A stretch of 64,000 nucleotides of DNA, from positions 9,240,501-9,304,500 of the forward strand of contig CM076955.1 in assembly GCA_039566865.1 (NCBI GenBank), written 5' to 3'. The stretch comes from Aurelia coerulea (Eukaryota > Cnidaria > Scyphozoa > Semaeostomeae > Ulmaridae). Under the pieces are notes generated by a model that searched no databases, was not told the origin of the DNA, and worked only from the letters and a program-made list of their open reading frames with translations. Both the position numbers and the translations under genes were made by a program. Numbering within the stretch: the stretch's first letter is position 1; each line of letters starts with the position of its first letter. This document shows, one piece after another, positions 21,741 through 33,500 of the stretch.

Positions 21741-22778
21741 CTAGCAACAAATACTACACCTGCAAGTTGGCCCATCCCATTGTTTTATTAGTCTCTTAAA
21801 TGTTTGAATGTTTTCGGCTAATTAAATAGTTTTGGGCAAAGCACTCCAAATTTGCGATCCTAACGATAAGAGAATGTTTCAACCAACAGTAACTTGGTTT
21901 GGTCTATGATGGCTTAATTCGTGTTGGTTCCTTGCTGACCTTGTTGGTTGTTTTAGTTTGAAAATATCCCGCATAAAAGGGGGATTTAGTTTTGAGACAG
22001 TTTTATAGATTTCAATACAAAGAGTTCTGAGACGGCTGATTCTCATCGTGCATTTCCCAGCTTTGGAAAGTAAGTCGTCATAAGAGCTTGTAGAGTCATT
22101 GTAAAGAAATCTAAGGGCTCGCTCTTGGATCTTCTCAATTTTTTTCACTGATTTTTCAGAGGAAAAATGCCAGACCAGAGGGCAGTAATTAAAATGTGAA
22201 AAAACGAAGCTTTGGACCAATATATTTTTGGCTTTAAACTCCATATAACCCTTAAGTCTTTTCAGTGCGTTTAGCTGCGCAGCGGTTTTCCTACATAGAT
22301 CGGAAATGTGGTCGTCAAAGGTTAGTCTGTGATCGATTTTTACCCCCAGAAGTCTTACTGCATTTTCAGATTGAATTTGTTTGCCTTTTATGGTTAGTTG
22401 TTCCTCAATTGTGTCATCTCTACCCTTTGTTACTACGATGGCATGGAATTTGTCCGGATTTGCAATCATTTGGTTCCTTTCAAGCCAATCTATAGCAACG
22501 TTTGATTCTTGTTCCAATATTCTAACCAGGTTTGGGAATGATTTTGAAAAAGCCGTTAGAGTATTATCGTCTGCATAACTATGTAAAGTAGCCTTCTCTA
22601 TGTAAAGATAAAGATCGTTTTTGTATAAGTTAAGCAAGATTTGACCAAGAACAGATCCTTGTGGTACACCAGAAAGCACGAGTTGGAAAGTACTATACGT
22701 GTTGTTAATACGCACTGAATTTTGTCTACGTTTCAAGTATGAGTAGATATAAACGAGTGCATCTTTATGAAAACCTCT
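21741..22778 (-). pseudogene. Family A LINE reverse transcriptase, 5'-truncated
   Basis: The minus-strand frame begins inside the polymerase palm (GFHKDALVYIYSYLKRR). It has SGVPQGSVLG, an intact YADDN catalytic motif, NQMIANPDKFHA and the FNYCPLVWHF, IQERALRFLYND and LNPPFMRDIF motifs. The main frame stops at 21879; the final segment to the WDGPTCRCSIC end is in other frames, so there is at least one frameshift. Sequence between 22778 and 22889 in the same frame is not LINE-like and is probably flanking DNA. Endonuclease and the first half of the polymerase are missing. Confidence 0.85.
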
Positions 22779-23252
22779 ATCATTCGTTGCTGCTCTTCGC
22801 AAGACAGCAAGCAAATGAGCTTTTTTCGACTGACAGAAGGGGTGAAAGGTTTGTATTTCCTTCTCAAGCACGAGGAAAGATTTACTCACAGTGGTTGATA
22901 CACTGGAAATCCCAGAAAGAAATGTTCTTCGTTTCCAACTTTGTAGGGAACACAGGCGCCAAAATCGCTGTTTGTTGGAATGCTGTCTCTTTGGCCCGTT
23001 TCAATACGAACATCGTGATCACTGCAATGTGATTTTGCCATGTTTGAGCCAATGCTACACCTGGAAAAGAGACTCTGTTTCTGTACGTGTTCTGCATTTA
23101 GGATTGACTTCAATGGCTGTCTTAATCCACTTTTGTCCACACAAGGTACAAAATTTCCTGCGCACGCAAAGATACGTCACTGCCAGTCAGAAATGACATT
23201 GACAAGTTTTTTTATCTAAGGGTCGAGTCGGGTCGAGTGCACTAGAAATTTG

Positions 23253-23429
23253 CTAATAGGGGTTTTAAATATAAACAGCCTGAGAAATAAAATTACTGAT
23301 CTCAGAATGATTGCTGAGAAATGTCTACCTGATGTTCTACTCATTGAAGAAACAAAATTGAATTCTGATTTCAAAACCGATTTGTTCCTCATCAATAATT
23401 ACAAACTAGCTGTTAATGCAGTTAAGTAA
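23253..23429 (+). pseudogene. Family A LINE endonuclease N-terminal scrap
   Basis: The frame reads NINSLRNKITDLRMIAEKC, then PDVLLIEETKL, then a stop. These are the first two blocks (Asn and Glu metal-site regions) of an APE-type endonuclease and match 25900-25980 plus 28858 onward. Only about 58 codons remain. Confidence 0.75.
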
Positions 23430-25189
23430 GTGCTGCTCATAGTACTATTCATAATAACATTCCGCAGATTGTCAAAAAAAATAAATGTCACAGTGGATAT
23501 TTCGGAGCATGTGTTTGAAACCAAGTTAAATTGCAGCTTTTTGAGGTAGAACAATTAAAGAACTACGAGAGCTGTTTGTAAATTTCAAGACTGCATTACA
23601 CGACTACAATACGCATTAAAACTCAATAATGTGATATTAATCTCAATTCAAGTCTTCAATTGCAATTTTAAGACTCAGTTAATCATTGTCAGTTCATTTG
23701 TACTTTCTTGGACTGCAAGGCTTTCTTTTCCCCAGGTGGTACCTGAAATAGTATATGATTTTCTCATTGGGATAGATCAACACTGGTATTTTGAAGTAAA
23801 AATAGTTTTGATGTTTTAGAAGTAATGCAGTAGCTGAGATCATCCCTTTGTAATTAGCTCAGAATGTCAATTATCTGCTTCCATCTGCATTAATCAGCCT
23901 CTTCAATAATATTCAAACAACTTGATACATGATGGCAACACACAAAGTGTTCCCCTTTTCAATTCTGTGTCAAATAACAGATTTTGTATTATGCCTCAAA
24001 TGAAAACAAGTCTTGAGGGTATATGATGCACAAAAGTTGGCCATAACAATTCTTCAAAAGTTCATCTGGTAACAGTTTGTATCCAAGTTAAAAAGTCACA
24101 AGGTGCGAAGAATGGTCACAGAAGCAATGCTGATCCAATGCCTTTTGGTCTTTGTAAGAATGTGCATCATCTTTCGACGTTGGTCTGCTGCGTTGGTCTT
24201 TGAATGTCAATGGTTAAAGAAGCAAATACTGATTCAATGCTGTGCAAACAGGTACAGGAATATGAACAGTTAATACGCAGATAGTGATCCAATGCTGCGT
24301 TAATCTTTACATGGACTGTCACAAATCAATAAGTTACCTTTCATTTCTGCAACAAAATATAAATGAGATATTAAAGGCACTGTGTCCATACATCAATAAG
24401 TTGCATGCACGAACAGTTAAAACTGCTGAAACGAGGCTGACATGCATGTAACTGTTCGAGAATTTGATTGGTTAAGGGCAGGCTGTTTTAAACTGATCAC
24501 ATGAAAATAGGAGCCTCATTGAAAGGAAAGGAAACCTATTCTGTCTGATAACAATCACACATAAGAAGAAAACAAGGACCTTTGAAAAGTCTAGATCACT
24601 ATTTCAAAAGGCAAGATTGCTGAATCCCTGCTGACGAATTCAAAAGAACTTGTCAAAACATACCTTTATGTTCATTAATCTATCTTCTGTCTTTGAAACA
24701 ATAGTTTGATTAACAAACAACGCTTTGCAAGAAAATACTTTGCAAGAAACAATGCTCACATGAAAAAACGACGAAAGATCACATGTTTCCGAGATACCCC
24801 CTTGAAGTCGTCTACTTACATGGACACAGTGCCTTTAAGCTTTTGTGTATGAGATATATATGTGCATGGTCATATGGCAACATTAAAGGGGCCTTTGCAA
24901 CGAGCATGGTTTGTGAATACACCATTTGTGGTCTTTTCATTGTCACAATTTTACAGTCCACAAAAATGACCACCAAAAAAAGATGGCACATGCAAGGTAT
25001 AGCTGGCTGAAAAGGCCGATTTAAGTACCTAAAGAGATAACAGAAATATACTGGCAAAAAATTTGTGCTAACGGAGGGGACAAATTGATCAAGAAACCAA
25101 TCAAAATTCTTTCATGTGCAAAGAATCATCATGATTGAAAGATCCTTTCAGTTATCTTTCTTTTGCAATCCTCTCTTGTGATTTTCTAT
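23430..25189. other. No gene recognised
   Basis: AT-rich sequence. TGATCCAATGC-like words recur at about 24131, 24290 and, altered, 24226. A short stem CGAACAGTTA/TAACTGTTCG lies at about 24413/24451. I find no convincing coding exon or element ends. Confidence 0.4.
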
Positions 25190-25677
25190 GCAATGGGAAA
25201 TTATCTCTTCTGTTCTGAAACAATCCAATCTATCCAAAACGAGAAATAAACTCAGATCCAAAAAGCCGTGGCAATACCACACATGTGAAGACGTTTCCAG
25301 GTGCAACTGCAGACGATATGCAATTTTATATACGACCTGCATTAAAGTCAAAACCTGAAACTGTAATTGTGCATTGTGGAACAAATAATTTGCGGTCTGA
25401 AGAGCCACATATCGTTGCCAGAAAGATAATTGATGTTGCTGTCCAAGCCAAGTCGCATGTTATGTTATCAGCACTAATCAAGCGTGCAGATTCACAAGAA
25501 CTCGATTCAAAAAAGACTCAGGTAAATAGTTTGTTAATATCTGAGTGCAATAGACATGGTTTGCAGCTTATTAATAATGACAACATACAGCCTAGTCATC
25601 TCGATAAATGGGGTCTCCATTTGAACTTTCGTGGGACAAATATTCTAACAGGTAACCTGATTCGTAGTTTAGAGTGA
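25190..25677 (+). pseudogene. Family A LINE ORF1, SGNH/GDSL esterase-like domain
   Basis: The clear open part (25285-25677, 130 codons) has a VKTFPGATADDM region, then VIVHCGTNNLR with the GTNN block of SGNH hydrolases, then a late HLDKWGLHLNFRGTNIL segment supplying the Asp-x-x-His-type block. Esterase domains occur in ORF1 of several CR1/L2-type LINEs, where they may aid RNP or membrane association. The N-terminal part with the nucleophilic Ser block is not visible in frame, so the ORF is probably truncated at 5'. ORF2 begins about 165 bp downstream, which fits a two-ORF LINE. Confidence 0.7.
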
Positions 25678-25841
25678 CTGAATTCGTTTAACTTAATGAG
25701 TTTGATAATGTAACTAATGTAGATCACACGATTTCAAGTTGTGATAATCAGGTCAGTAGCCTTGAATCTTTTATTGCAGCAGCCCCCCAATTACAAATTA
25801 CTCTGACCTCATCTGTTTCTTCATCTGACTCCGATCAATCC

Positions 25842-25980
25842 ATGGTCTCTTGTGACATCAACAAATTTTTTGGTGTAAGGATAAAATACCCCAATAATCC
25901 AATCATTGGGTTTTTAAACATAAACAGTCTGAGAAATAAGGTTATTGACCTTAGATTAATTGTCGAAAGATGCAAACCTG
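25842..25980 (+). pseudogene. Family A LINE ORF2 start (segment 1 of 5)
   Basis: The frame gives KYPNNPIIGFLNINSLRNKV followed by LRLIVERCKP, the start of an APE endonuclease. It breaks at GCAAACCTG (25972-25980), where a 2868-bp element is inserted. The next codons continue at 28858 (PDILVIRETKL-type). Confidence 0.8.
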
Positions 25981-28848
25981 CAACCTCGATTCCAGGGCTA
26001 TCATTGTCTTCAGCCCCTCTTCTTCAGCACAAATGATACCCCTGGTTCCTACCTGCTGTTTTGTGGTGAATGTATTCTAATTTATGTCAAAAATTATGCA
26101 AGCACTCTGTTCAGCAATGGCGTCATATTCACACAGCAAAACTCAAAGGTGTGGAGGTCAACTTTTTCCCGCGCTTGCAATCTGACGCCCGGGGGGGTTA
26201 CTTGGCCAGGTTTTGGTCGGGGACGTGCCATCGAAGCTTCAAAAACATACCCGTTCCTTATACCAATTTTCCGAAAAAGCATACCCGACTTTATACCAAT
26301 TTTTCGAAAAAGTACACCCGACCTTATACCAATTTTCCGAAAATGTATATCCGATCTTATACTTTAACCAAAATCGTGCAAATCGATACCGTTCCTTATA
26401 CCAAAATCGTGAAAATCGATACCGTTCCTTATACCAAAATCGCGAAAATCGATACCCTTCCCGATGGCACGTCCCCGCACCAAAAATATGTGAAGTACCC
26501 CCCCCCCCGGGATCTGACGGCGCGATGCACGCAAAAATTTGTCTTGTTGTAGCAAAGATTCAATAAAAGTGAACTGCAAGTTGAAAAGTTTTACTGTACT
26601 GAAGCGAGAAAACAAAAGATGTCGCTGCTAGCCGGTAAGTTTAGTTCGTGCCGTGATTTTACACAAGTCAAGATAGTTTTGTACATATTGTCTCATTCTT
26701 GGCCTTGTCAGTTGACTACGTCGCTCCTCCAAGAATGTTTTCAATATTTGCAGTTATCTGTTGGATATGATTTTCTGATATTTCATCCATGTTGTTGGGA
26801 AATTAGCAAAATTAGCAAGTATTACAGCACTCCATTTAACATATCAGTTCTGATTTTTTAGAAGGTTTTCTGTTTATTACTTTAAAATCTTCAACAGGCC
26901 TCGCAACAAAAATGATCGTGCAAAGTCTTCGTATAATTCTTTGCGACGCCTAAGAAGCCATAACAAACAAGCCTTGCAGCATTTATTCATGTTGTCCTTG
27001 TTTTCTTTGAGAACTTACCTGGCATAGGCATAGATAGCTAGAACGAGCTTGAACACTTGAAGAAAGTCCTCTATTATTCTCGCAATCTTTGTCTGATGTG
27101 TCGCTTTTTTATTCAATGTGAAAAATTGGTGTCTGGCACTAGAATGGTCTCTTTCCGTTGTACGACTATGACGCGTCTCCTTTGAAATCAATTTCAGTCA
27201 TTGACCTGAACAAATTTGAATATTGATTATCAGAATTTAAATGTCGATGAGAAACACTCAGCCATCTATCGATCTATTCGCAACGCATTTTGACGATGCA
27301 TAGGCTCTCAGCTTTCCCTCGAAGTGTTGCTCTTCAAGATCAGCTATTGGAAAATTTGAAAACATATTGAAGCAGGAATGAGAAGATATTAAAACGATAT
27401 TATTTAATCTGAACTTAATGAAGGTGCAAAAATATTGTTCGCAAGTAGTTGGCATTACCATTATCACTGTTAGAAAGTAAACTCCAGTTGGAAATTTTGA
27501 TGCATGAAAATTCACTGTTTCAACGAGAAAAGGTAGTATCAAAGTATGTAGCCTTCAGATTTCATCATAGTAAACCCAACGATAAAACCTCAATTGTGGA
27601 CATACAAAAAATATGATGATGCTAGAAAAGCTTTCAGTCTTGCCATTCCGTCATATACTTTAGACAACCTCTTACGCTGTTTAACGCACATATTTAGAGG
27701 GAAATTGAAAGGTTTTGTACAGCGAGTTTGAACTCTTCCCTCATGATATTTCAGATTTGACTACTTGGTTGAAGATGTTGCTATTTGGTGTTGTCATAGG
27801 TACTTAAAGTAACGTTTGTAATTTACAGCAGAAAATGATTGCTAAATTCAAATCAAAGTCCAACCATTCTTCTGAAAGTCTTAGCCTTGCGACATTCTGT
27901 TAATTTTTTGTTAATTCACCTGTTTATTTTCAGTGCTCAGTAAAATTTAAGAAAGGTCACAAAAGTTCAATTCATTCCGCTCCATCTAGCAACAAGAAAT
28001 CTGTTTGAAACGGTGACTTTTTTGGTTCACCCAGTGAACCAAACTTTGTCAACCACAGTTTTCTAGCACAAACATTGTTGTTAAAAAGGAGGCAACTGAG
28101 CTGAAGCATCCAGCGCATCACTTGTGAGTTTCTTACGAGTTTCAATAATTTCACAATTTAAAATTCGAGTCTTCTAACTTTTATCAGGTGTACGGTATGC
28201 TCTTAAAAGGAAAGTAAAACAATTAGCATGATTGATAGAACTGTTGGCACGTTTCTTAGCAAAGAAAATAGATGCTCATCAACAGTTGAGTTTCTTGACA
28301 TTTCCAAAATCCCGGCTTCGTGTACCTATTACAACCTATTATATCGAATAAAAAGACGTATGTATCAAATGTACAAAGAGCAGGAAGCACAGTACCTCTA
28401 GGTGTTATGCAGGATGTTAGATGTTACAGGAATGTCACTGTGAAGAGAGATATTTTAATTCCATTTGCATCTTTCCGTTTGCAACAGAGGCCTCTAGAGG
28501 AAAGTAAACACTTTACAAATGTTACAACCTGTTCTATGTTGTTCTTTTTAGATTCTCTGTTTGCTAAGGCAAGAATTTTCCTTATTGTTTGCATCGTTAG
28601 GCCCATTCACGGAAGTAGGAAAACAAACCTCCCGTATAGACTTATCACAATTGCTTTATTTCTGGTTCCCTTCGAGTTTCCTAGAGTAGTAATGACGTGA
28701 TGATATATGTAATAAGTCTGCTATACGGCCGGAGTTAATTTATGCAAAAAGCTCATTGTTTTAGCATTAGCCAATGAAAATGAAGAAAGGGCCTCATAGG
28801 CACCAGGGTAACAACTGGCCGCCCATTGTTACCCTGGGTTCGAGGTTG
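25981..28848. mobile_element. CAACCTCG element, 2868 bp, 9-bp duplication
   Basis: The left end is CAACCTCGATTCCAGGG and the right end the inverse of CAACCTCGAACCCAGGG. The flanks are perfect 9-bp copies of GCAAACCTG (25972-25980, 28849-28857), and removing the insert rejoins a LINE frame. A hairpin CCAGGGTAACAA/TTGTTACCCTGG lies just inside the right end (about 28803-28837). The interior has no recognisable transposase, only small unconvincing frames and a G-tract element at 26188. The 52105 element has the same ends. A 9-bp duplication suggests a Mutator- or Merlin-like origin, but this is unproven. Confidence 0.8.
26188..26511. mobile_element. G-tract foldback element, 324 bp, 8-bp duplication
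   Basis: Ends are CCCGGGGGGGTTACTTGG and an inverted C tract ending CCCGGG. The flanks are ATCTGACG at 26180-26187 and 26512-26519. A second inverted pair is GGGGACGTGCCATCG with CGATGGCACGTCCCC. The core consists of tandem units of 32-35 bp, such as AAAATCGATACCGTTCC, CTTATACC and related CGAAAAAG versions. Confidence 0.8.
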
Positions 28849-29036
28849 GCAAACCTGATATTTTGGTAATTAGGGAGACAAAGCTAAATGCAAGTTTCAG
28901 AACTGAAACATTATCTATTGACGGTTATCAAGATCCTCATCGTAGAGATAGAACGGAATTTGGTGGGGGACTGATGCAATATGTTAGAAACGGAATTGTA
29001 TGCAAGAGAGTGCCCTGTTTTGAAATTCCTACTATT
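28849..29036 (+). pseudogene. Family A LINE endonuclease (segment 2 of 5)
   Basis: It resumes with VIRETKLNASFR, then DGYQDPHRRDR and GGGLMQYVRNGIVCKRV, the central APE endonuclease blocks. It stops at TACTATT (29030-29036), where the 11.9-kb insertion begins; the next codons are at 40965. Confidence 0.8.
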
Positions 29037-29213
29037 CTCACCCAAGGGGTCGCTCTGAAATCTCAAAATAACGCATGGAAACTCCATTCTTTACCCCCAC
29101 GGGATCTGCTTAGCTATGTGTGTAGCCCCTTGAGGCTCAAGCAAGGTATTAAAAGCTTAGAATTGGTTTATTCCGTCTCTTTCTACGCAACAAGCAGTCA
29201 CACGTGTAAAAGC
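29033..29213 (+). repeat. Terminal direct repeat, left copy
   Basis: From ATTCTCACCCAAG to CACACGTGTAAAAGC, this matches 40491-40679 with one clear substitution (ACCCCCAC versus ACTCCCAC) and a roughly 8-bp length difference after the first 13 bases. Confidence 0.85.
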
Positions 29214-29689
29214 TCTCGCTTCAGTTATGTCGTGAAAGAACCGTCGCCGACATAGCCCAAGCCCTTTGGAGCAGGTACCTGATATCGAAGTCGAAATATA
29301 CTAGGCATTTATGAAGATGAAATACAACAGCCAGCTAACCAGGTAGCTGAGGTTTCTTAACAACGAGTTCAGCAAGCAGTGGAAAGCCAGCAGACCGAGC
29401 CAGTAGCAAGTGCTGTAAGCTAATATCAATATTCATTCTATCATTTAGGCCCATTTTTTAATCAATAATCTGCGTCTCGTTCGTTGTCTCGAACATCGTA
29501 GGCTATTCCACTCTTTACCTTACTATAGGTTTTACTATGCTTGCCTGGGCTTTATATGCGTTTCTTTGTGCGGGTTGCTCCATTTATTTTGCAATGGAAA
29601 GCTCTCTCGGTATTTTTTGCATAAAAAACATAACACCACGTGCTGTTTTTTCAATGTGCCAGTAGGTCCCAGCTGCATAAATATTTCTT
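29214..29689. other. Unassigned sequence between direct repeat and satellite
   Basis: Near 29232-29250, GTGAAAGAACCGTCGCCGA is the inverse of sequence near 40698-40716. A Gln/Glu-rich stretch ending AGTGCTGTAAGC (about 29330-29422) looks faintly like an exon with a donor, but it contains a stop; I do not call it. Confidence 0.35.
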
Positions 29690-30065
29690 GTATAATTTTA
29701 CAGCGACATCATTTAGCGACATTTTCGTACAGGATTTTTTGATTAAGAAGAGAGTTTTGTCTTACGTACATCTTTTTTCAAACTTTCATCTATTTGCCAA
29801 AATCTCATTTATAAGTTGAGGGGCACCGCTTGTTAGCATAAATCTTCCTTACTGTTTATAACCAAAGAGAATTTTATTTCTCAATTTGAAAGAGCACCGT
29901 CTAGCGTACATCTTCGTTACGGTAGCCAAATATAATTTTATTTATGGATTTGAAAGAGCACTGTCTTGGGTAAATCTTCGTTACGGTAGCCAAAAAGATT
30001 TTGATATATGAATTTCAAAGAGCACCGTCTAGCGTATATCTTCGTTACGGTAGCCATAATTTGTG
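29690..30065 (+). repeat. Degenerate copies of the 64-bp satellite
   Basis: Diverged units with ATCTTCGTTACGGTAGCC at about 29910, 29973 and 30037, and weaker ones before them. Similarity increases toward the main array, from which a 460-bp non-repeat segment separates them. Confidence 0.75.
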
Positions 30066-30525
30066 TGTGATTTGGTTGTTATATAATTTTATGTGGCCAG
30101 TGTCCGATGGAATTTTTAGTAAACATTTCTTGTTCCTTAAGTGATCTCTGTGTAACTCCCTAAAACCTAGTTGTTATTTTTGATTAATTTTTCTCCTTAG
30201 TTAATAAGTCGCTCCTAGCCACTTGGGGGTTTATCTAAAAACCTTTACACTCGGTCTGTGGCTGGGTTCCTTGTGGCTGGGCTGCGTGACCCCCTACCCT
30301 ATTGCTAAGTTAATAAAACCTATTTATGAAATTAAATTTATTAAATATTGTTATTTAATATTGCAGGATGTCATTCTTTATCAACATTAGGCAGTAGGAG
30401 GGCGCTCAGCCCAGTCTCAAGGAACATCAGCAATGCAAATATCAAACGACCCTTGTGGGGACTCACTGACCTTTTGCAAACCTTTCACATATTGAATGTC
30501 CTCCGCCAATTTCTTTGTATTTTTA
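30066..30525. other. Non-repeat segment within the satellite region
   Basis: About 460 bp of unique AT-rich sequence containing AATAAAACC (30311) and a TTATTTAATATTGCAG segment resembling a splice acceptor (30352-30365). No coding exon can be supported. Confidence 0.35.
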
Positions 30526-33500
30526 AAGAGCACCGTTTAGCGTACATCTTCGTTACGGTAGCCAAAGAGAATTTGATTAATGAATTTGAAATAGCACCGT
30601 CTAGCGTATATCTTCGTTACGGTAGCCAAAGAGAATTTGATTTATGAATTTGAAAGAGCACCGTTTAGCGTAAATCTTCGTTACGGTAGCCAAAGAGAAT
30701 TTGATTTATGAATTTGCAAAAGCACCGTCTAGCGTAAATCTTCGTTACGGTAGCCAAAGAGAATTTGATTTATGAATTTGCAAGAGCACCGTTTAGCGTA
30801 AATCTTCGTTACGGTAGCCAAAGAGAATTTGATTTATGAATTTGCAAGAGCACCGTCTAGCGTAAATCTTCGTTACGGTAGCCAAAGAGAATTTGATTTA
30901 TGAATTTGAAAGAGCACCGTTTAGCGTACATCTTCGTTACGGTAGCCAAAGAGAATTTGATTTATGAATTTGAAAGAGCACCGTCTAGCGTAAATCTTCG
31001 TTACGGTAGCCAAAGAGAATTTGATTTATGAATTTGAATGAGCACCGTTTAGCGTAAATCTTCGTTACGGTAGCCAAAGAGAATTTGATTTATGAATTTG
31101 AATGAGCACCGTTTAGCGTAAATCTTCGTTACGGTAGCCAAAGAGATTTTGATTTATGAATTTGCAAGAGCACCGTCTAACGTAAATCTTCGTTACGGTA
31201 GCCAAAGAGAATTTGATTTATGAATTTGAATGAGCACCGTCTAGCGTAAATCTTCGTTACGGTAGCCAAAGAGAATTTGATTTATGAATTTGCAAGAGCA
31301 CCGTTTAGCGTAAATCTTCGTTACGGTAGCCAAAGAGAATTTGATTTATGAATTTGAATGAGCACCGTTTAGCGTACATCTTCGTTACGGTAGCAAAAGA
31401 GAATTTGATTTTGAAAGAGCACCGTTTAGCGTAAATCTTCGTTACGGTAGCCAAAGAGAATTTGATTTATGAATTTGAAAGAGCACCGTTTAGCGTAAAT
31501 CTTCGTTACGGTAGCCAAAGAGAATTTGATTTATGAATTTGAAATAGCACCGTCTAGCGTATATCTTCGTTACGGTAGCCAAAGAGAATTTGATTTATGA
31601 ATTTGAAAGAGCACCGTTTTAGCGTACATCTTCGTTACGGTAGCCAAAGAGAATTTGATTTTGAAAGAGCACCGTTTAGCGTAAATCTTCGTTACGGTAG
31701 CCAAAGAGAATTTGATTTATGAATTTGAAAGAACACCGTTTTAGCGTACAACTTCGTTACGGTAGCCAAAGAGAATTTGATTTATAAATTTGATAGAGCA
31801 CCGTCTAGCATATATCTTCGTTACGGTAGCCAAAGAGAATTTGATTTATGAATTTGAAAGAGCACCGTTTTAGCGTACATCTTCGTTACGGTAGCCAAAG
31901 AGAATTTGATTTTGAAAGAGCACCGTTTAGCGTAAATCTTCGTTACGGTAGCCAAAGAGAATTTGATTTATGAATTTGAAAGAGCACCGTTTTAGCGTAC
32001 ATCTTCGTTACGGTAGCCAAAGAGAATTTGATTTATAAATTTGATAGAGCACCGTCTAGCATATATCTTCGTTACGGTAGCCAAAAATTGATTGATGAAT
32101 TTGAAAGAGCACCGTCTAGCATATATCTTCGTTACGGTAGCCAAAAAGAATTTGATTTATGAATTTGAAAGAGCACCGTTTAGCGTAAATCTTCGTTACG
32201 GTAGCCAAAGAGAATTTGATTTATAAATTTGATAGAGCACCGTCTAGCGTATATCTTCGTTACGGTAGCCAAAAAGAATTTGATTGATGAATTTGAAAGA
32301 GCACCGTTTAGCGTAAATCTTCGTTACGGTAGCCAAAGAGAATTTGATTTATGAATTTGAAAGAGCACCGTTTAGCGTAAATCTTCGTTACGGTAGCCAA
32401 AGAGAATTTGATTGATGAATTTGAAAGAGCACCGTCTAGCGTATATCTTCGTTACGGTAGCCAAAGAGAATTTGATTTATGAATTTGAAAGAGCACCGTT
32501 TAGCGTACATCTTCGTTACGGTAGCCAAAGAGAATTTGATTGATGAATTTGAAAGAGCACCGTTTAGCGTAAATCTTCGTTACGGTAGCCAAAAAGATTT
32601 TGATTTATGAATTTGAAAGAGCACCGTTTTAGCGTACATCTTCGTTACGGTAGCCAAAGAGAGTTTGATTTATAAATTTGATAGAGCACCGTCTAGCGTA
32701 TATCTTCGTTACGGTAGCCAAAAAGAATTTGATTTATGAATTTGAAAGAGCACCGTCTAGCGTACATCTTCGTTACGGTAGCCAAAAAGAATTTGATTGA
32801 TGAATTTGAAAGAGCACCGTTTAGCGTAAATCTTCGTTACGGTAGCCAAAAAGAATTTGATTTATGAATTTGAAAGAGCACCGTTTTAGCGTACATCTTC
32901 GTTACGGTAGCCAAAGAGAATTTGATTTATAAATTTGATAGAGCACCGTCTAGCGTATATCTTCGTTACGGTAGCCAAAGAGAATATGATTTATGAATTT
33001 GAAAGAGCACCGTTTAGCGTATATCTTCGTTACGGTAGCCAAAGAGAATATGATTGATGAATTTGATAGAGCACCGCTTAGCGTACATCTTCGTTTGATT
33101 GATGAATTTGAAAGAGCACCGTTTAGCGTACATCTTCGTTACGGTAGCCAAAGAGAGTTTGATTTATGAATTTGCAAGAGCACCGTCTAGCGTATATCTT
33201 CGTTACGGTAGCCAAAAAGATTTTGATTTATGAATTTGAAAGAGCACCGTCTAGCGTATATCTTCGTTACGGTAGCCAAAAAGAATTTGATTGATGAATT
33301 TGAAAGAGCACCGTTTAGCGTACATCTTCGTTACGGTAGCCAAAAAGAATTTGATTGATGAATTTGAAAGAGCACCGTTTAGCGTACATCTTCGTTACGG
33401 TAGCCAAAGAGAGTTTGATTTATGAATTTGCAAGAGCACCGTCTAGCGTACATCTTCGTTACGGTAGCCAAAGAGAATTTGATTTATGAATTTGAAAGAG

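Larger units (their letters stand above)
20545..22778 (-). mobile_element. Family A LINE, minus strand, split by a foldback
   Basis: The coding part runs from 22778 down to 21741 and the 3' UTR continues to the foldback at 21706. Beyond it, at 20630-20545, the minus strand shows TTCGATTTAGATTAGTTTCT and then a CAAACAAACAAAAAC-type tail. The same tail order follows the copy ending near 45465. So this is a 5'-truncated family A LINE interrupted by the 20631-21706 element. Confidence 0.7.

Noticed and set aside
22739..23196. Overlapping + and - frames beside the minus-strand LINE
   Set aside because: They do not continue the LINE and show no recognisable domain; the LINE match starts at 22778.
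23631..25057. Several 60-80-codon frames as host exons
   Set aside because: No splice-compatible edges, no family motif and composition like the surrounding non-coding DNA.
26070..26615. Several overlapping frames with repeated Tyr-Thr-Asn-Phe or Arg-Asn-Gly motifs
   Set aside because: They are read-outs of tandem units inside the G-tract foldback at 26188-26511.
29320..29430. A Gln/Glu-rich exon ending at a GTAAGC donor
   Set aside because: It contains an in-frame stop and has no start or partner exon that I can identify.
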